Positions 36,601 through 44,014 of a stretch of 64,000 nt of DNA are shown one piece after another (the stretch's first letter is position 1; each line of letters begins with the position of its first letter). The translations under genes and the position numbers were made by a program. Location of the stretch: NCBI GenBank assembly GCA_028287115.1, contig JAQBQF010000233.1, forward strand, positions 1 to 64,000, written 5' to 3'. The notes beneath the pieces are model-generated. The model was not told the origin of the DNA, ran no database searches, and saw only the letters and a list, made by a program, of their open reading frames with translations. This stretch comes from Myxococcales bacterium. GTDB lineage: Bacteria > Myxococcota_A > Polyangia > Haliangiales > Haliangiaceae.

Positions 36601-36992
36601 TTCGCGAGAGCAGGTATCTCCGTGCGCTCGTCGGTGATGAACCACTGCCCGCGCCGCAGCGGGTGATAGACTAACAGCCGCTGATGCGAGTCGCTGACCC
36701 AGCGCGGTTCGACGATCAGCGGCACGTTGCCGTGGATCGTGCCGGTCTTGGTCTTGATCTCGATCGGCACGCGCTCGAGCTCGGTGCCGAGCGGCAGCTG
36801 AAACAGCTCTTGATGGATCGGATGCGCGCGCCGCAGCACGTTGCGTAGCGCATCGAGAACGCGCTCGCGCAGACGGCTTTCGCTCTCGCCGGATCCGGAC
36901 ACGCCGTAGCGATCCGGCACGAGCGCGGTCCATTCGTTCTCGCCTTCGCGGCGCTCGTGGAACACGCCCACGCTGAAGTGGATCCGACTCAC
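33627..36992 (-). CDS. Hsp100/ClpA-like double AAA+ ATPase with C-terminal extension, 1121 aa
   Basis: Third gene of the operon, coupled by a GTGA overlap to the one before and by ATGA to the one after. Order: novel N-terminal domain (1 to about 205), AAA1 with GPPGAGKTT (239-247) and a Walker B-like ILWIEDLHLF, linker, intact AAA2 with GPTGTGKTE (521-529) and VVLLDEIEKAH (584-594), D2-small domain (about 665-765), coiled-coil-like helices (about 785-850) and a C-terminal region of about 270 residues. That region has a pattern compatible with a diverged release-factor fold: ITMVLSRVGAAHGFGL, GLFVRAALESDHGTW and DHGNVKELAQAVRRAW. A GGQ motif is absent. The RF reading is weaker here than in the 1129-residue partner. 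Confidence 0.85.
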   Translation of the reverse strand: MSRIHFSVGVFHERREGENEWTALVPDRYGVSGSGESESRLRERVLDALRNVLRRAHPIHQELFQLPLGTELERVPIEIKTKTGTIHGNVPLIVEPRWVSDSHQRLLVYHPLRRGQWFITDERTEIPALANALFRHHWAELEDADEIEQLLSNGRDRLVTLAFSAEPQSLLDLLPSRKKDNKTAAAMPRQDRVLNEIATDETQRASGTAVHAGVPRSPYRERLSYLLGGARPRSVAVVGPPGAGKTTLIHTWISDRLTEDGYRIHKNLDKVHHVWRLSGKRLIAGMSYLGQWEERCLAVLEQARRQRGILWIEDLHLFGRLGQSRQSERSFADFFRGPVRRGDLSIVAEMTAEQHARLERDAPGLAEALALVAVPAASPQETATLLLHEVRAIETRLKNIALHPFAPRTALELGAALFPWRARPGVAIEIVRRVAEDAASRGKTRELTPTDVLDYLARTTGLSAKLLTLDQPLDSTEVEAAFAARVIGQPAATQAAADVILKVRAGLADPGRPVSVMLFTGPTGTGKTELATAIAEYLYGDQSRLVRVDMGEMSGPDAVSRLIGDRWNPEGMLTSRVRAQPFCVVLLDEIEKAHPQALHLLLQLFDEGRLTDAAGEVASFASAVVIMTSNLGSRNAQPIGFGETRDRILADVARAVREFFPTELFNRIDQVVPFEPLTPEVAAKVVDKELGKLLARRGLRERNTFVYAGSAIRKRAVADAFDPRYGARTVKRWLEDHVGGSLTDLLATAKPARLRIIRLAADGGKIVATLEPMEERTPTAGRYILEGALDLATAGLESAVATAASALARIRDSRVIATAKAEASGELRFYVDDLLQRIAALEQLFGVTAAAVHEDDHDERYEKRVIKHPGGEGQEKRFRTGGAARVARPPVARDALIEGIAETLLIERALPTLLDPDAHAITMVLSRVGAAHGFGLVNLTHVFSSQKAWFEAGAQADESGNIGRMVAGKATGTYDEWQRFWRARRDVAIVLRGLFVRAALESDHGTWMVNAAAAEPDIVRVEIRPGAARAPQDVLRDHVAARRELERVLDTGGALPANPDVLLPVTRTITYRAPLRTGEAFPVTVEDFATGWIDHGNVKELAQAVRRAWHLSWSRAAEGPR

Positions 36993-39900
36993 GGCTTGCC
37001 CTCGGGCGGCACCGACGCGAGCGGGTGGTCCCACTTCCACAGGTCGCCGCGATCGTAACGACAGCCGTGCCCCGCGTGCAGGGCAGCATCGAGGATCAGC
37101 GCGACCGCGGCCTCCGGCAGCCGGTCGGCGAGCGTGGACCACGGAGCGTCGATCTCGTCGCCGCTCACGGTGACGCTGTCATCGGCGATCTTGATCTCGC
37201 GGATCGGCGTGCCGCGTGGGACGCGAGGCGTCGGCGGACCCGGCAACGCGAGCCACTCCGCATCGGTCAGCTCGGCTTGGGGCTCGAGTGCATCGACCCA
37301 CGCGTGACAAGGCTCACCGGCGAGGCCGATGAAGCGGTGAAGCCCTCCCTCGAGCCCGAACAGCGAATCGGCACCGACGCCTGCGATCCGGACGAGCGCG
37401 GCCGCGGGCGGCTGCGCTGCAAGGTGCTCTTCGGCCCACGCGCGATCGTGCGGCGGGCCCCAAGGATGATGCCAGCCGGGTGCTTGCTCTCCCCACAGAT
37501 GAACGCTGCCGCGCCACCCGAGGTGTGCGCAAGCGCCGAGCACGAGCTTGACCCAGGCAACGACGGCGGCGCGCGCATCCGGCGAGTGGACGAGCAACGT
37601 GACACCCGGTTTCTGCGGCCGCAGCGCGACGAGCAGCCAGAACAGATCGCGACGGAACTTCTGGCGCTGTGCGATCGCGCCGTCGATCAGATCGATCGCA
37701 TCGAGATCGCGTGCGAGCGCCTCGAGACAAAGCTCCTCGGCGCTGCGCAGCTCGCCTTGTGCGGACATCGCCGTCGTCCACAATGCGGTCAGTCGCGCAT
37801 GTTCGGTCGATAACCTCGCGATCTCGTGCCCGGGCAACGCGGTCTTGCCGGGGGTCTTTCGTGCGGCGGTCGCGAGCGTCGCTTCGAGCTCGGCGAGCTT
37901 GTCGCGGACGGCCGCCACCGATGCCATCGCGAGCTCGCGATCGGTCTCGCGACGCAGCTCGCCGAGCGCGAGCGCACTGCGCACCATGCGCTTGCCGGTC
38001 GCGGCCGCGCGCCGCCACAGCGTGATCGAGACCGCGCCGGTGTGTTCTGCGATACGCGTCCCGTTCGGGCGTGGATCCGGTTCGTCCGGCGCGCGGACCG
38101 TCAGCGTGCCGCCGTGGCTCTCTGCTCCTGCGCGTGCGAGCAGGCGTGCGGCCGGCGTGACCAGCTCGCTATCGAGATGACGGCGCAGTGCGCGCGCGCC
38201 GAGCTCGGCGGAGAAGCCGCTATCGGCGAGCCTCGCGCTCGCGGCCGGAGACACGTCGAGCATCACGCCCGCTTGCGTGAGCCCGCGCCGCTCGGCGAGA
38301 CGCGCGATCGCGATCTCGGCGACGCGCGCGATCTCCGGGGCGAGCAGCGGATGAAACACGACGATCTGATCGAGCCGATTGACGAGCTCCGGCCGAAACG
38401 CGCCGAGCACGGCGTCGCGATAGCGCCGGTCTTCACGCTCTGCTTGATCGTCCGGAGGTGCGAGCCCGAGCGTGCCCTTCGCGCTGCGCGTTCCGAGATT
38501 CGAGGTCAGCACGATGATCGCGTTGTGAAAAAACGTGGTCCGGCCGCGACCGTCTGTCAGCCGCGCTTCACCGAGTACCTGCAGCAGCAGATCGAACACC
38601 GACGGATGCGCCTTCTCGATCTCGTCGAGTAGCACGACGCCGAACGGTTGGCTGCGCACGGCTGCGGTCAGCCGCCCTTCGCCACCGGTGTCGCCACCGA
38701 AGAGTCGCTCGGCGGCCCACGGATCGGTGTACTCGCTCATGTCGAGTCGCACCATCTTCTCCGGCGCGCCGAACAGATAGGTCGCGACCGATCGTGCGAG
38801 CTCCGTCTTGCCGACGCCGCTCGGGCCGACGAAGAGCAGGCTCGCGAGCGGCTTGTCGGCCGGCTGCAGCCGCGCCTTCGCGACGCAGATCGCCTCCGCG
38901 ACGCGACGCACGGCCGTGTCTTGACCGACCATGCGGCGGCGCAGCTGCGCGACGACATCGTCGCGCGAGATCGCACGCTGATCGTCGAGCAGCGCGATCG
39001 GAATACCCGTCGACCACGAGAACGAGGCGTAGAGCTCGCTGTTGCCGAGCGTCGTCCCGGCACCGGTCGCGTCGCGACTCGCGTCGTGCGCGACGCGGAG
39101 CTCCTCGAGAAGGCGCACGGCCTTGCCGGGGAAGGCGCGATAGGGCAAGTAGCGTCGCGCCAGATCGACCGCATTCGGCACCATGTCGTGTGCGATCTGC
39201 GGCCGCTGCGGCTGGGTCTTGCGCCAGTGCGCGCCCCACGCGCGACAGGCTTCGATCGTCGTCGCGGGATCCGTCGGCGCGACGTGAACGCGCAGCATCG
39301 AGCCGATCAGCGACACGTCGTGACGCTCGGCGCGATCGAGTGCCGTGGCAGTGAGCTCGCCGATCACGCGCACGCGACCGTCGACGACGTGCCGCCGGAT
39401 CGCGCCGCCGAGCTCGATGCCACCTTCCGACGGCCGATCCGCGAACAGCGCGCCGAAATCATCGAAGTAGAGAATCGCGTCGAGGGTCTCCGCCGCGGCG
39501 AGCACGGCCGCGACGCGCGCCTGCCATTCACCGAGCCCGCTCGCGCCCGCGACCAATTCGCTCGCGGAGGTCGCCCACAGCTCACGGGCCGGATTGGCCG
39601 CGGCCCAGGCTTCGACGAGCGCCGACTTGCCGACCGCCTCGTCACCGACGAGCAGCATGCTGCGGCGAACGCGATCGGGGCGACCGGAGTGATCGAGTGC
39701 GCGTGCCAGCTCGGCGAGGAGCTCTGCTCGCCCGACGAGCGGCGGAGCCACCGAAATGCGCACCGCGCGCGCCGCACTCTCGAGCGTCGCGTATGCCTGA
39801 CGCTTGCGCTCCGCCTCGGCGAGCGCCTTACGGCCCTTTGCTTCGGTCAGCGGCGTGGTCGCGAGCTCGACCTCGATCTGTTCGAGGCTCGTCGGTGCCC

Positions 39901-40378
39901 ACGTGAGCAGGCGCTTCCAGCCGTCGAGGTCGAGGGCGAGCGCGGCAGGCAACACGGCGAGCTCCGCGGCAAGTCGATCGGCGAGCTTCTGCTTGCGATC
40001 GACGTAGCACGCGTGCTCGAGCACGGGAACGAACACCCAGTGGCCCGCGGGATCCGCGGCTTCGCGAGGTTCGGGAACCACGACGACCGTCAGCGTCGCA
40101 CGCTGCGGTTTGGCGAGTCGTGCCGGCATCTCGGTTCGCGTGAAGTCGATCTCGATGTGTTCGAGGCGAACGCCGTCGGGCAGGAGCAACCGCGCGACCG
40201 TGGCGGGCCTCGTCTCGTTCGGAAGCTCGGACAGCGTGAGCGCGAGCTCGCTGCGGGCGCGGTCCTCCTCGCCATACGCGGTGATCGCCGGTGACACGAG
40301 CGGGGCCATCTCGACGTGCTCGGATGGCATCTCGCGGCGGATCGCGAGCGTCGTCAGCCGCAGCTTGTCGTCGCTCAT
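36989..40378 (-). CDS. Hsp100/ClpA-like double AAA+ ATPase fused to a release-factor-like domain, 1129 aa
   Basis: Second gene of the operon. Residues 1 to about 205 are a novel N-terminal region. AAA1 (about 210-450) has a weakened P-loop GDEAVGKS (245-252) and FDDFG at Walker B; AAA2 is intact with GPSGVGKTE (518-526), VVLLDEIEKAH (581-591) and the sensor LTSNLG. After the D2-small domain, helices at about 805-915 precede AWVKLVLGACAHLGW (941-955) and VRIAG...LFGLEGGLHRFIGL (about 996-1019). These match the order and spacing of the PCRF core and the A.G.L..E.GVHR element of peptide-chain release factors RF1/RF2. The GGQ domain is missing. A ribosome-directed unfoldase is my inference. Confidence 0.86.
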   Translation of the reverse strand: MSDDKLRLTTLAIRREMPSEHVEMAPLVSPAITAYGEEDRARSELALTLSELPNETRPATVARLLLPDGVRLEHIEIDFTRTEMPARLAKPQRATLTVVVVPEPREAADPAGHWVFVPVLEHACYVDRKQKLADRLAAELAVLPAALALDLDGWKRLLTWAPTSLEQIEVELATTPLTEAKGRKALAEAERKRQAYATLESAARAVRISVAPPLVGRAELLAELARALDHSGRPDRVRRSMLLVGDEAVGKSALVEAWAAANPARELWATSASELVAGASGLGEWQARVAAVLAAAETLDAILYFDDFGALFADRPSEGGIELGGAIRRHVVDGRVRVIGELTATALDRAERHDVSLIGSMLRVHVAPTDPATTIEACRAWGAHWRKTQPQRPQIAHDMVPNAVDLARRYLPYRAFPGKAVRLLEELRVAHDASRDATGAGTTLGNSELYASFSWSTGIPIALLDDQRAISRDDVVAQLRRRMVGQDTAVRRVAEAICVAKARLQPADKPLASLLFVGPSGVGKTELARSVATYLFGAPEKMVRLDMSEYTDPWAAERLFGGDTGGEGRLTAAVRSQPFGVVLLDEIEKAHPSVFDLLLQVLGEARLTDGRGRTTFFHNAIIVLTSNLGTRSAKGTLGLAPPDDQAEREDRRYRDAVLGAFRPELVNRLDQIVVFHPLLAPEIARVAEIAIARLAERRGLTQAGVMLDVSPAASARLADSGFSAELGARALRRHLDSELVTPAARLLARAGAESHGGTLTVRAPDEPDPRPNGTRIAEHTGAVSITLWRRAAATGKRMVRSALALGELRRETDRELAMASVAAVRDKLAELEATLATAARKTPGKTALPGHEIARLSTEHARLTALWTTAMSAQGELRSAEELCLEALARDLDAIDLIDGAIAQRQKFRRDLFWLLVALRPQKPGVTLLVHSPDARAAVVAWVKLVLGACAHLGWRGSVHLWGEQAPGWHHPWGPPHDRAWAEEHLAAQPPAAALVRIAGVGADSLFGLEGGLHRFIGLAGEPCHAWVDALEPQAELTDAEWLALPGPPTPRVPRGTPIREIKIADDSVTVSGDEIDAPWSTLADRLPEAAVALILDAALHAGHGCRYDRGDLWKWDHPLASVPPEGKP

Positions 40379-41187
40379 GGTCGGGGACTCGCCGGCTCGG
40401 GACTCTCCGGCTTGGACACGGTCCGTCGCGTCGCGATCGCGAGTCCCACGCCCGCGACACCGAACGCCGCCAGGAGCAGCAGGTTGGGATAGGCATTGAT
40501 CGTGCCCAAGACGCTCGCGGGCAGCCCGTCACGCGCGATCAACACGCCGATCACGTTGTTGATGAAGTGCGCGATGATCGTCGGAATCACCGAGTCGGCC
40601 CGCAGCGCCAAGACGCCGAGCGCGAGCGCGAGCGGCAGCACGCCCACCATCTGTGCGGGCAGGAGATGAAACGCGCAGAACAGGAGCGTCGAGAGCACGA
40701 TCGCGAGCATCGCCGGCAACCGCGTCGCGAGCCCGCGCGCGAGCACGCCACGGAACACGAGCTCTTCGGCGATGGCAGGCATGATCGCGATCGCCGCGAG
40801 TGTCGGCACCAAGGCCGACTGCTCGACGATGTTCTGGAGCACTTGCGTATCGCCGGGAGGCCTGAGCCAGTCCACCAAGCGCAGCGCGATGTACCAGACC
40901 GAGCTTCCGATCAGGATGCCCGCGAGGACGAACCGCGGCGAGCTGCGACGCAGGCCCAGCGCGGCGAGGCCGCCTCGACGGCGCGCAAACACCAACAGCA
41001 TTGCGATCACCACGAGATCGCTGAGAGTTGCGGAGACTAGATCCAGGGTTCCGAACAGATAGAGGACGGTCTGGATCCCCCAGATCGTTCCGATCGAGAC
41101 GGCGGCCAGCTTCACCGCAGTAACGGGCGCGAACGCCGCGTGATACAAGCGTGGGGTGAGTGGCTCGCTCGGGCTCGGGCTCGTCAT
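40375..41187 (-). CDS. CPBP family intramembrane glutamic protease
   Basis: First gene of the operon: a 270-residue membrane protein with about seven or eight hydrophobic helices. It carries the CPBP (Abi/Rce1-like) motifs EELVFRG, FCAFHLL and AHFINN, which supply the Glu and His residues of this intramembrane protease family. Its stop overlaps the start of the 1129-residue ATPase by 4 bp (ATGA). The start is uncertain: the ATG at 41187 overlaps the divergent gene by about 30 bp; a GTG at 41115 (246 residues) would avoid this. Members process prenylated proteins or bacteriocin-related peptides, but many bacterial ones have no known substrate. Confidence 0.88.
   Translation of the reverse strand: MTSPSPSEPLTPRLYHAAFAPVTAVKLAAVSIGTIWGIQTVLYLFGTLDLVSATLSDLVVIAMLLVFARRRGGLAALGLRRSSPRFVLAGILIGSSVWYIALRLVDWLRPPGDTQVLQNIVEQSALVPTLAAIAIMPAIAEELVFRGVLARGLATRLPAMLAIVLSTLLFCAFHLLPAQMVGVLPLALALGVLALRADSVIPTIIAHFINNVIGVLIARDGLPASVLGTINAYPNLLLLAAFGVAGVGLAIATRRTVSKPESPEPASPRP
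41144..41149 (+). promoter_or_regulatory. Candidate -10 element (TACAAG) for leaderless start at 41156
   Basis: TACAAG ends 6 nt before the GTG of the AgmX/PglI-like gene and lies in the narrow region shared with the divergent CPBP gene. Confidence 0.35.
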
Positions 41188-41815
41188 CGGCCTGTCGGTC
41201 GGTGCGGGAGGCATGTATCTGGCCCTGCGCCAGCCATGGGCGAGTCACGGTACACCACCCGCCGACGCCGGGGTGGTCGCCGCTGCGCCCGCAGATGGCG
41301 GTGTGAAAAAGTCGCCGAAGAAACGCGTGAAACGACGGCCCCCCGTCGGGGGCAACAGCGGCGGGGGCAACATCGTCGCCGGTGGTGAGGACGGGTGGGG
41401 CAGCGCGGATTACGTCGAGGAGACCGAGCCGCAGCTCGTCGCGCTAACCCCCGCCGATCGCGCCCTCGAGTGGCGCGGCGACGATACCTCGCCTCCGAAG
41501 CAGACGATCGACATGACCAGCGGCAAGGAATCGCGGCCGCTCGACGACGGTGAGATTCGCGCCGTGATCGAGAGCCAATCAGGCGGCGTGCAGAGCTGCG
41601 TCGTGCAAGGTGCAACGAACACGAACTTGTCCGGAACGATCACGGTGCGCATGATCGTCGACGGCTCCGGCCACGTGACCAAGAGCAAGCTCCAGGCCCC
41701 GCACTACATGCACGAGCACGGTCTCTTGTCGTGCGTGAAGGGGGCTCTGACGCGGATGCATTTTCCGTCGACGGGCGCCGCCACGCTCGTGACGATGCCG
41801 ATCAACCTGACGTAA
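41156..41815 (+). CDS. AgmX/PglI-type TonB-like C-terminal domain protein
   Basis: A 219-residue protein anchored by an N-terminal membrane helix (SLGLGLVIGLSVGAGGMYLAL). A Pro/Lys/Gly-rich periplasmic linker (about 30-85) follows, and the C-terminal domain (about 125-219) has the myxobacterial AgmX/PglI pattern: IRAVIESQSGGVQSCV, LSGTITVRMIVDGSGHVTKSK and a second Cys (LLSCVKGAL) before MHFPSTG. The two Cys probably form a disulfide. The fold is TonB-like; family members are linked to gliding-motor or energy-transducing complexes, but no partner genes are next to it. Confidence 0.8.
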   Translation: MSGSLGLGLVIGLSVGAGGMYLALRQPWASHGTPPADAGVVAAAPADGGVKKSPKKRVKRRPPVGGNSGGGNIVAGGEDGWGSADYVEETEPQLVALTPADRALEWRGDDTSPPKQTIDMTSGKESRPLDDGEIRAVIESQSGGVQSCVVQGATNTNLSGTITVRMIVDGSGHVTKSKLQAPHYMHEHGLLSCVKGALTRMHFPSTGAATLVTMPINLT

Positions 41816-41898
41816 CGCCAAGACGCCGAGACCAGGGCATCGCGGTGGCGCCACATCGAGCCCGCTCGGCTTCGATCCGCCGCGCGCCGTGCCGCGCG

Positions 41899-43593
41899 TC
41901 AGTCCGAGAGAGCGGCGTTGTAGTACGCGTCCTCGCCGCTCGACAGCAGGATCTCGTAGGTCGCGAGGTTCAGGAATGTCGGCACGGCGAGGTCGACGCG
42001 GAACGAGCCGTCGGCCTGCGTCACAGCATTGCCGATCGCGATCGAGTGCTCGTGATCGCCGATCGGCGCGAGGAACACGTCGACGCGATGATCGCCGATG
42101 CCGCGGTCCCCGACGCGCACGTTGCCTTCGACGTGAATGATGTCGCCGCGGTACGCGTGTGGATCGGCGATCGTCACGCTGAGCTTCGGCGAGCCCTTTT
42201 CCGGATGCATCGTCACGGCCGGCAAGTTCGGGTTGGGATTGATCCGATCGGGACCGCCGCCGGAACCTGCGCCGGAGCCAGGACCGGAACCGAGCGCGCC
42301 GCTCGCGGGTGATTGATCGAGCGACTTCTGCTTGTCCTTCTTCTGTTGCTCGGTGATGCCGCTGATCTCGCCTTCGAGGTTCGTGTAGCTCTGCGTGTAC
42401 TCGTGCGGCTTGGTGAACGGATCCTCCGAGCGAGGGCGGTGCAGCGTCTTGCTGTCGGCGCCGGTGACCTCCATCCTGAGCGCGGCGCCGCCGAGATCGA
42501 TTCGTTGCCAGCTCCGCTCGGGGAACCAGACCTCGACGAAGGCGTGTGCTTCATTTTCGACATAGCGCGTCGGAATCCCCAGCGCGTTCGCGGTGATCAT
42601 GAACGCGAACGACCGGTGACGACACACGCCGGCCTTGGTGTCGCAGAGATCGCGGTAAATATCGCCGCTCGGATGCTCGAGCGGTTTCGCGCTGAACCCA
42701 CGGAAGTAGCCGACGAGCTTGTTGAACGTCGAGCCGAGATCGAGATCCGGATCGTCGATCCCGAGATTGCGGAGCGTGCGATGCGCATCGACGAGGACTC
42801 GCGACGGAATGATCGGGCGTATCTCGGGCGGCGCCGCGCGCACCACGTCGCCGACCTTGAGTCGCAGCTTCGGCAGTTGCGCTGCGAAGTAGCCGGCATC
42901 GGCATCGGCGAGGAACACGAGGCGATAGGTTCCGGAGGCGTTCGATTCATCGCTCTTGACGTAGAAGTTGTCCGCGCCGTCTTTCGAGAACGTCAGGTGG
43001 ATCCGCGGCTTCACCTCGTACGACAGGATGCGCATGTCGGGCGCGACCGAGGGCAGCGGGACATCGACGCCCGGGTGGAGATCGAGGAGGACGTCGCCCC
43101 AGAACCTGTCGCGCGTGCGGAAGTCTGTCGTTCCGCCGACGGGAATCTCGCTGTACAGCGTGCGCGCGACGTGCAGGCTCTGATCCTCGTGGACCGCATC
43201 GAACGCGCTCATGCGTTTGAAGGGCAGCACGTCCGGGTTGAACACGCTGACGTAGTGGAGCGTCGAGTCGGGCCCGGTGTTCTCGTCCGGGCGCATGTCG
43301 GTCTGGCGATCGGCAGCGAACCCGCCCTTTCCGAGCACGGGTTCGCGCTTGCCGCCGGGGGCTTTGTCTTTCGGCGCGTCGAGCGCCGGCTTGGGCAGGA
43401 CCTTGTCACCGGCGGTGAACGCCGCGGGATTTCGGCCGCTGCCCACGTCGCCGATCATCGGTGTGGTCTTGTCGGTCGGCGCCGGCAGGTCTTCGTGCGG
43501 AATCAGCTTGGCCGGCGGGGGACTCTGCGCGAGGACGAGCCCGGTCACCGCTCCAATGGCGACGATCGCGGCGGCGAGGGGTCCGGGACGCAT
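41899..43593 (-). CDS. Exported transglutaminase-like protein
   Basis: A 564-residue protein with an N-terminal signal segment (PLAAAIVAIGAVTGLVLA). A central transglutaminase-like cysteine-protease domain (about 245-375) has the catalytic triad Cys324 in AGVCRHRS, His350 in EAHAFVEVW and Asp366 in RIDLGG. A low-complexity Gly/Ser/Pro segment (about 425-445) precedes a C-terminal beta domain (SVTIADPHAYRGDIIHVEG) of immunoglobulin-like type. Such proteins act as peptidases or crosslinkers outside the cytoplasm. The ATG at 43593 was preferred to a GTG at 43611 because it gives a standard signal peptide. Confidence 0.83.
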   Translation of the reverse strand: MRPGPLAAAIVAIGAVTGLVLAQSPPPAKLIPHEDLPAPTDKTTPMIGDVGSGRNPAAFTAGDKVLPKPALDAPKDKAPGGKREPVLGKGGFAADRQTDMRPDENTGPDSTLHYVSVFNPDVLPFKRMSAFDAVHEDQSLHVARTLYSEIPVGGTTDFRTRDRFWGDVLLDLHPGVDVPLPSVAPDMRILSYEVKPRIHLTFSKDGADNFYVKSDESNASGTYRLVFLADADAGYFAAQLPKLRLKVGDVVRAAPPEIRPIIPSRVLVDAHRTLRNLGIDDPDLDLGSTFNKLVGYFRGFSAKPLEHPSGDIYRDLCDTKAGVCRHRSFAFMITANALGIPTRYVENEAHAFVEVWFPERSWQRIDLGGAALRMEVTGADSKTLHRPRSEDPFTKPHEYTQSYTNLEGEISGITEQQKKDKQKSLDQSPASGALGSGPGSGAGSGGGPDRINPNPNLPAVTMHPEKGSPKLSVTIADPHAYRGDIIHVEGNVRVGDRGIGDHRVDVFLAPIGDHEHSIAIGNAVTQADGSFRVDLAVPTFLNLATYEILLSSGEDAYYNAALSD

Positions 43594-43655
43594 GGACGTA
43601 GATGATGACACGACAGGCGCCGTTCGGTAGCAGGGCGTGTTTCACGATCTGCGAG

Positions 43656-43940
43656 GCCCACTAGACCGGGTCTAGGGGCCAACGCCGCTCACTGCAAGAA
43701 CGTTGACCTTGACGTCGACGTGAACCTGAACCTGAACGAACACCGTCGACATAGACGTCGTCAGATCTTTCATACGACCGCAGCGAAGCCTCGCTCTGCG
43801 TCGTCGTGTTGCAGTCAACAATCCGATGGATCCGCTCGCCGACTGTCCACGACAACGTCGGCGGTGGAGTTCAAGTTCAAGTTAGGTCAACGTCAAGGTC
43901 AACGCTATCTGACCGGCATTGCCCACTAGACCGGGTCTAA
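43656..43940. repeat. Fold-back (MITE-like) element of about 280 bp with 19-bp direct repeats at its ends
   Basis: The same 19-mer, GCCCACTAGACCGGGTCTA, occurs at 43656-43674 and 43921-43939; its core TAGACCGGGTCTA is itself a palindrome. Between them the sequence is one long imperfect inverted repeat: 43701-43738 (CGTTGACCTTGACGT...) pairs with 43867-43904, and complementarity continues inwards through CACCG(T/C)CGAC towards a central hairpin near 43784-43815. No coding capacity. It fills most of the approximately 420-bp gap between the divergent transglutaminase and transporter genes. Confidence 0.8.
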
Positions 43941-44002
43941 CGTGCCCGGCAGAGGCTCATGAAAACGATTTCGTCGCTCGCGTTCGCGAACGTGACCCCG
44001 TC

Positions 44003-44008
44003 TATGAT
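44003..44008 (+). promoter_or_regulatory. Candidate -10 element (TATGAT) for leaderless start at 44015
   Basis: TATGAT, five of six matches to consensus, ends 6 nt before the ATG of the transporter fusion. This spacing favours the ATG at 44015 over the GTG at 44009. Confidence 0.5.
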
Positions 44009-44014
44009 GTGAAG

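Noticed and set aside
40375..41215. CPBP gene as an abortive-infection (phage defence) gene
   Set aside because: The old Abi label of the family is not evidence; no restriction, toxin or other defence gene is nearby.
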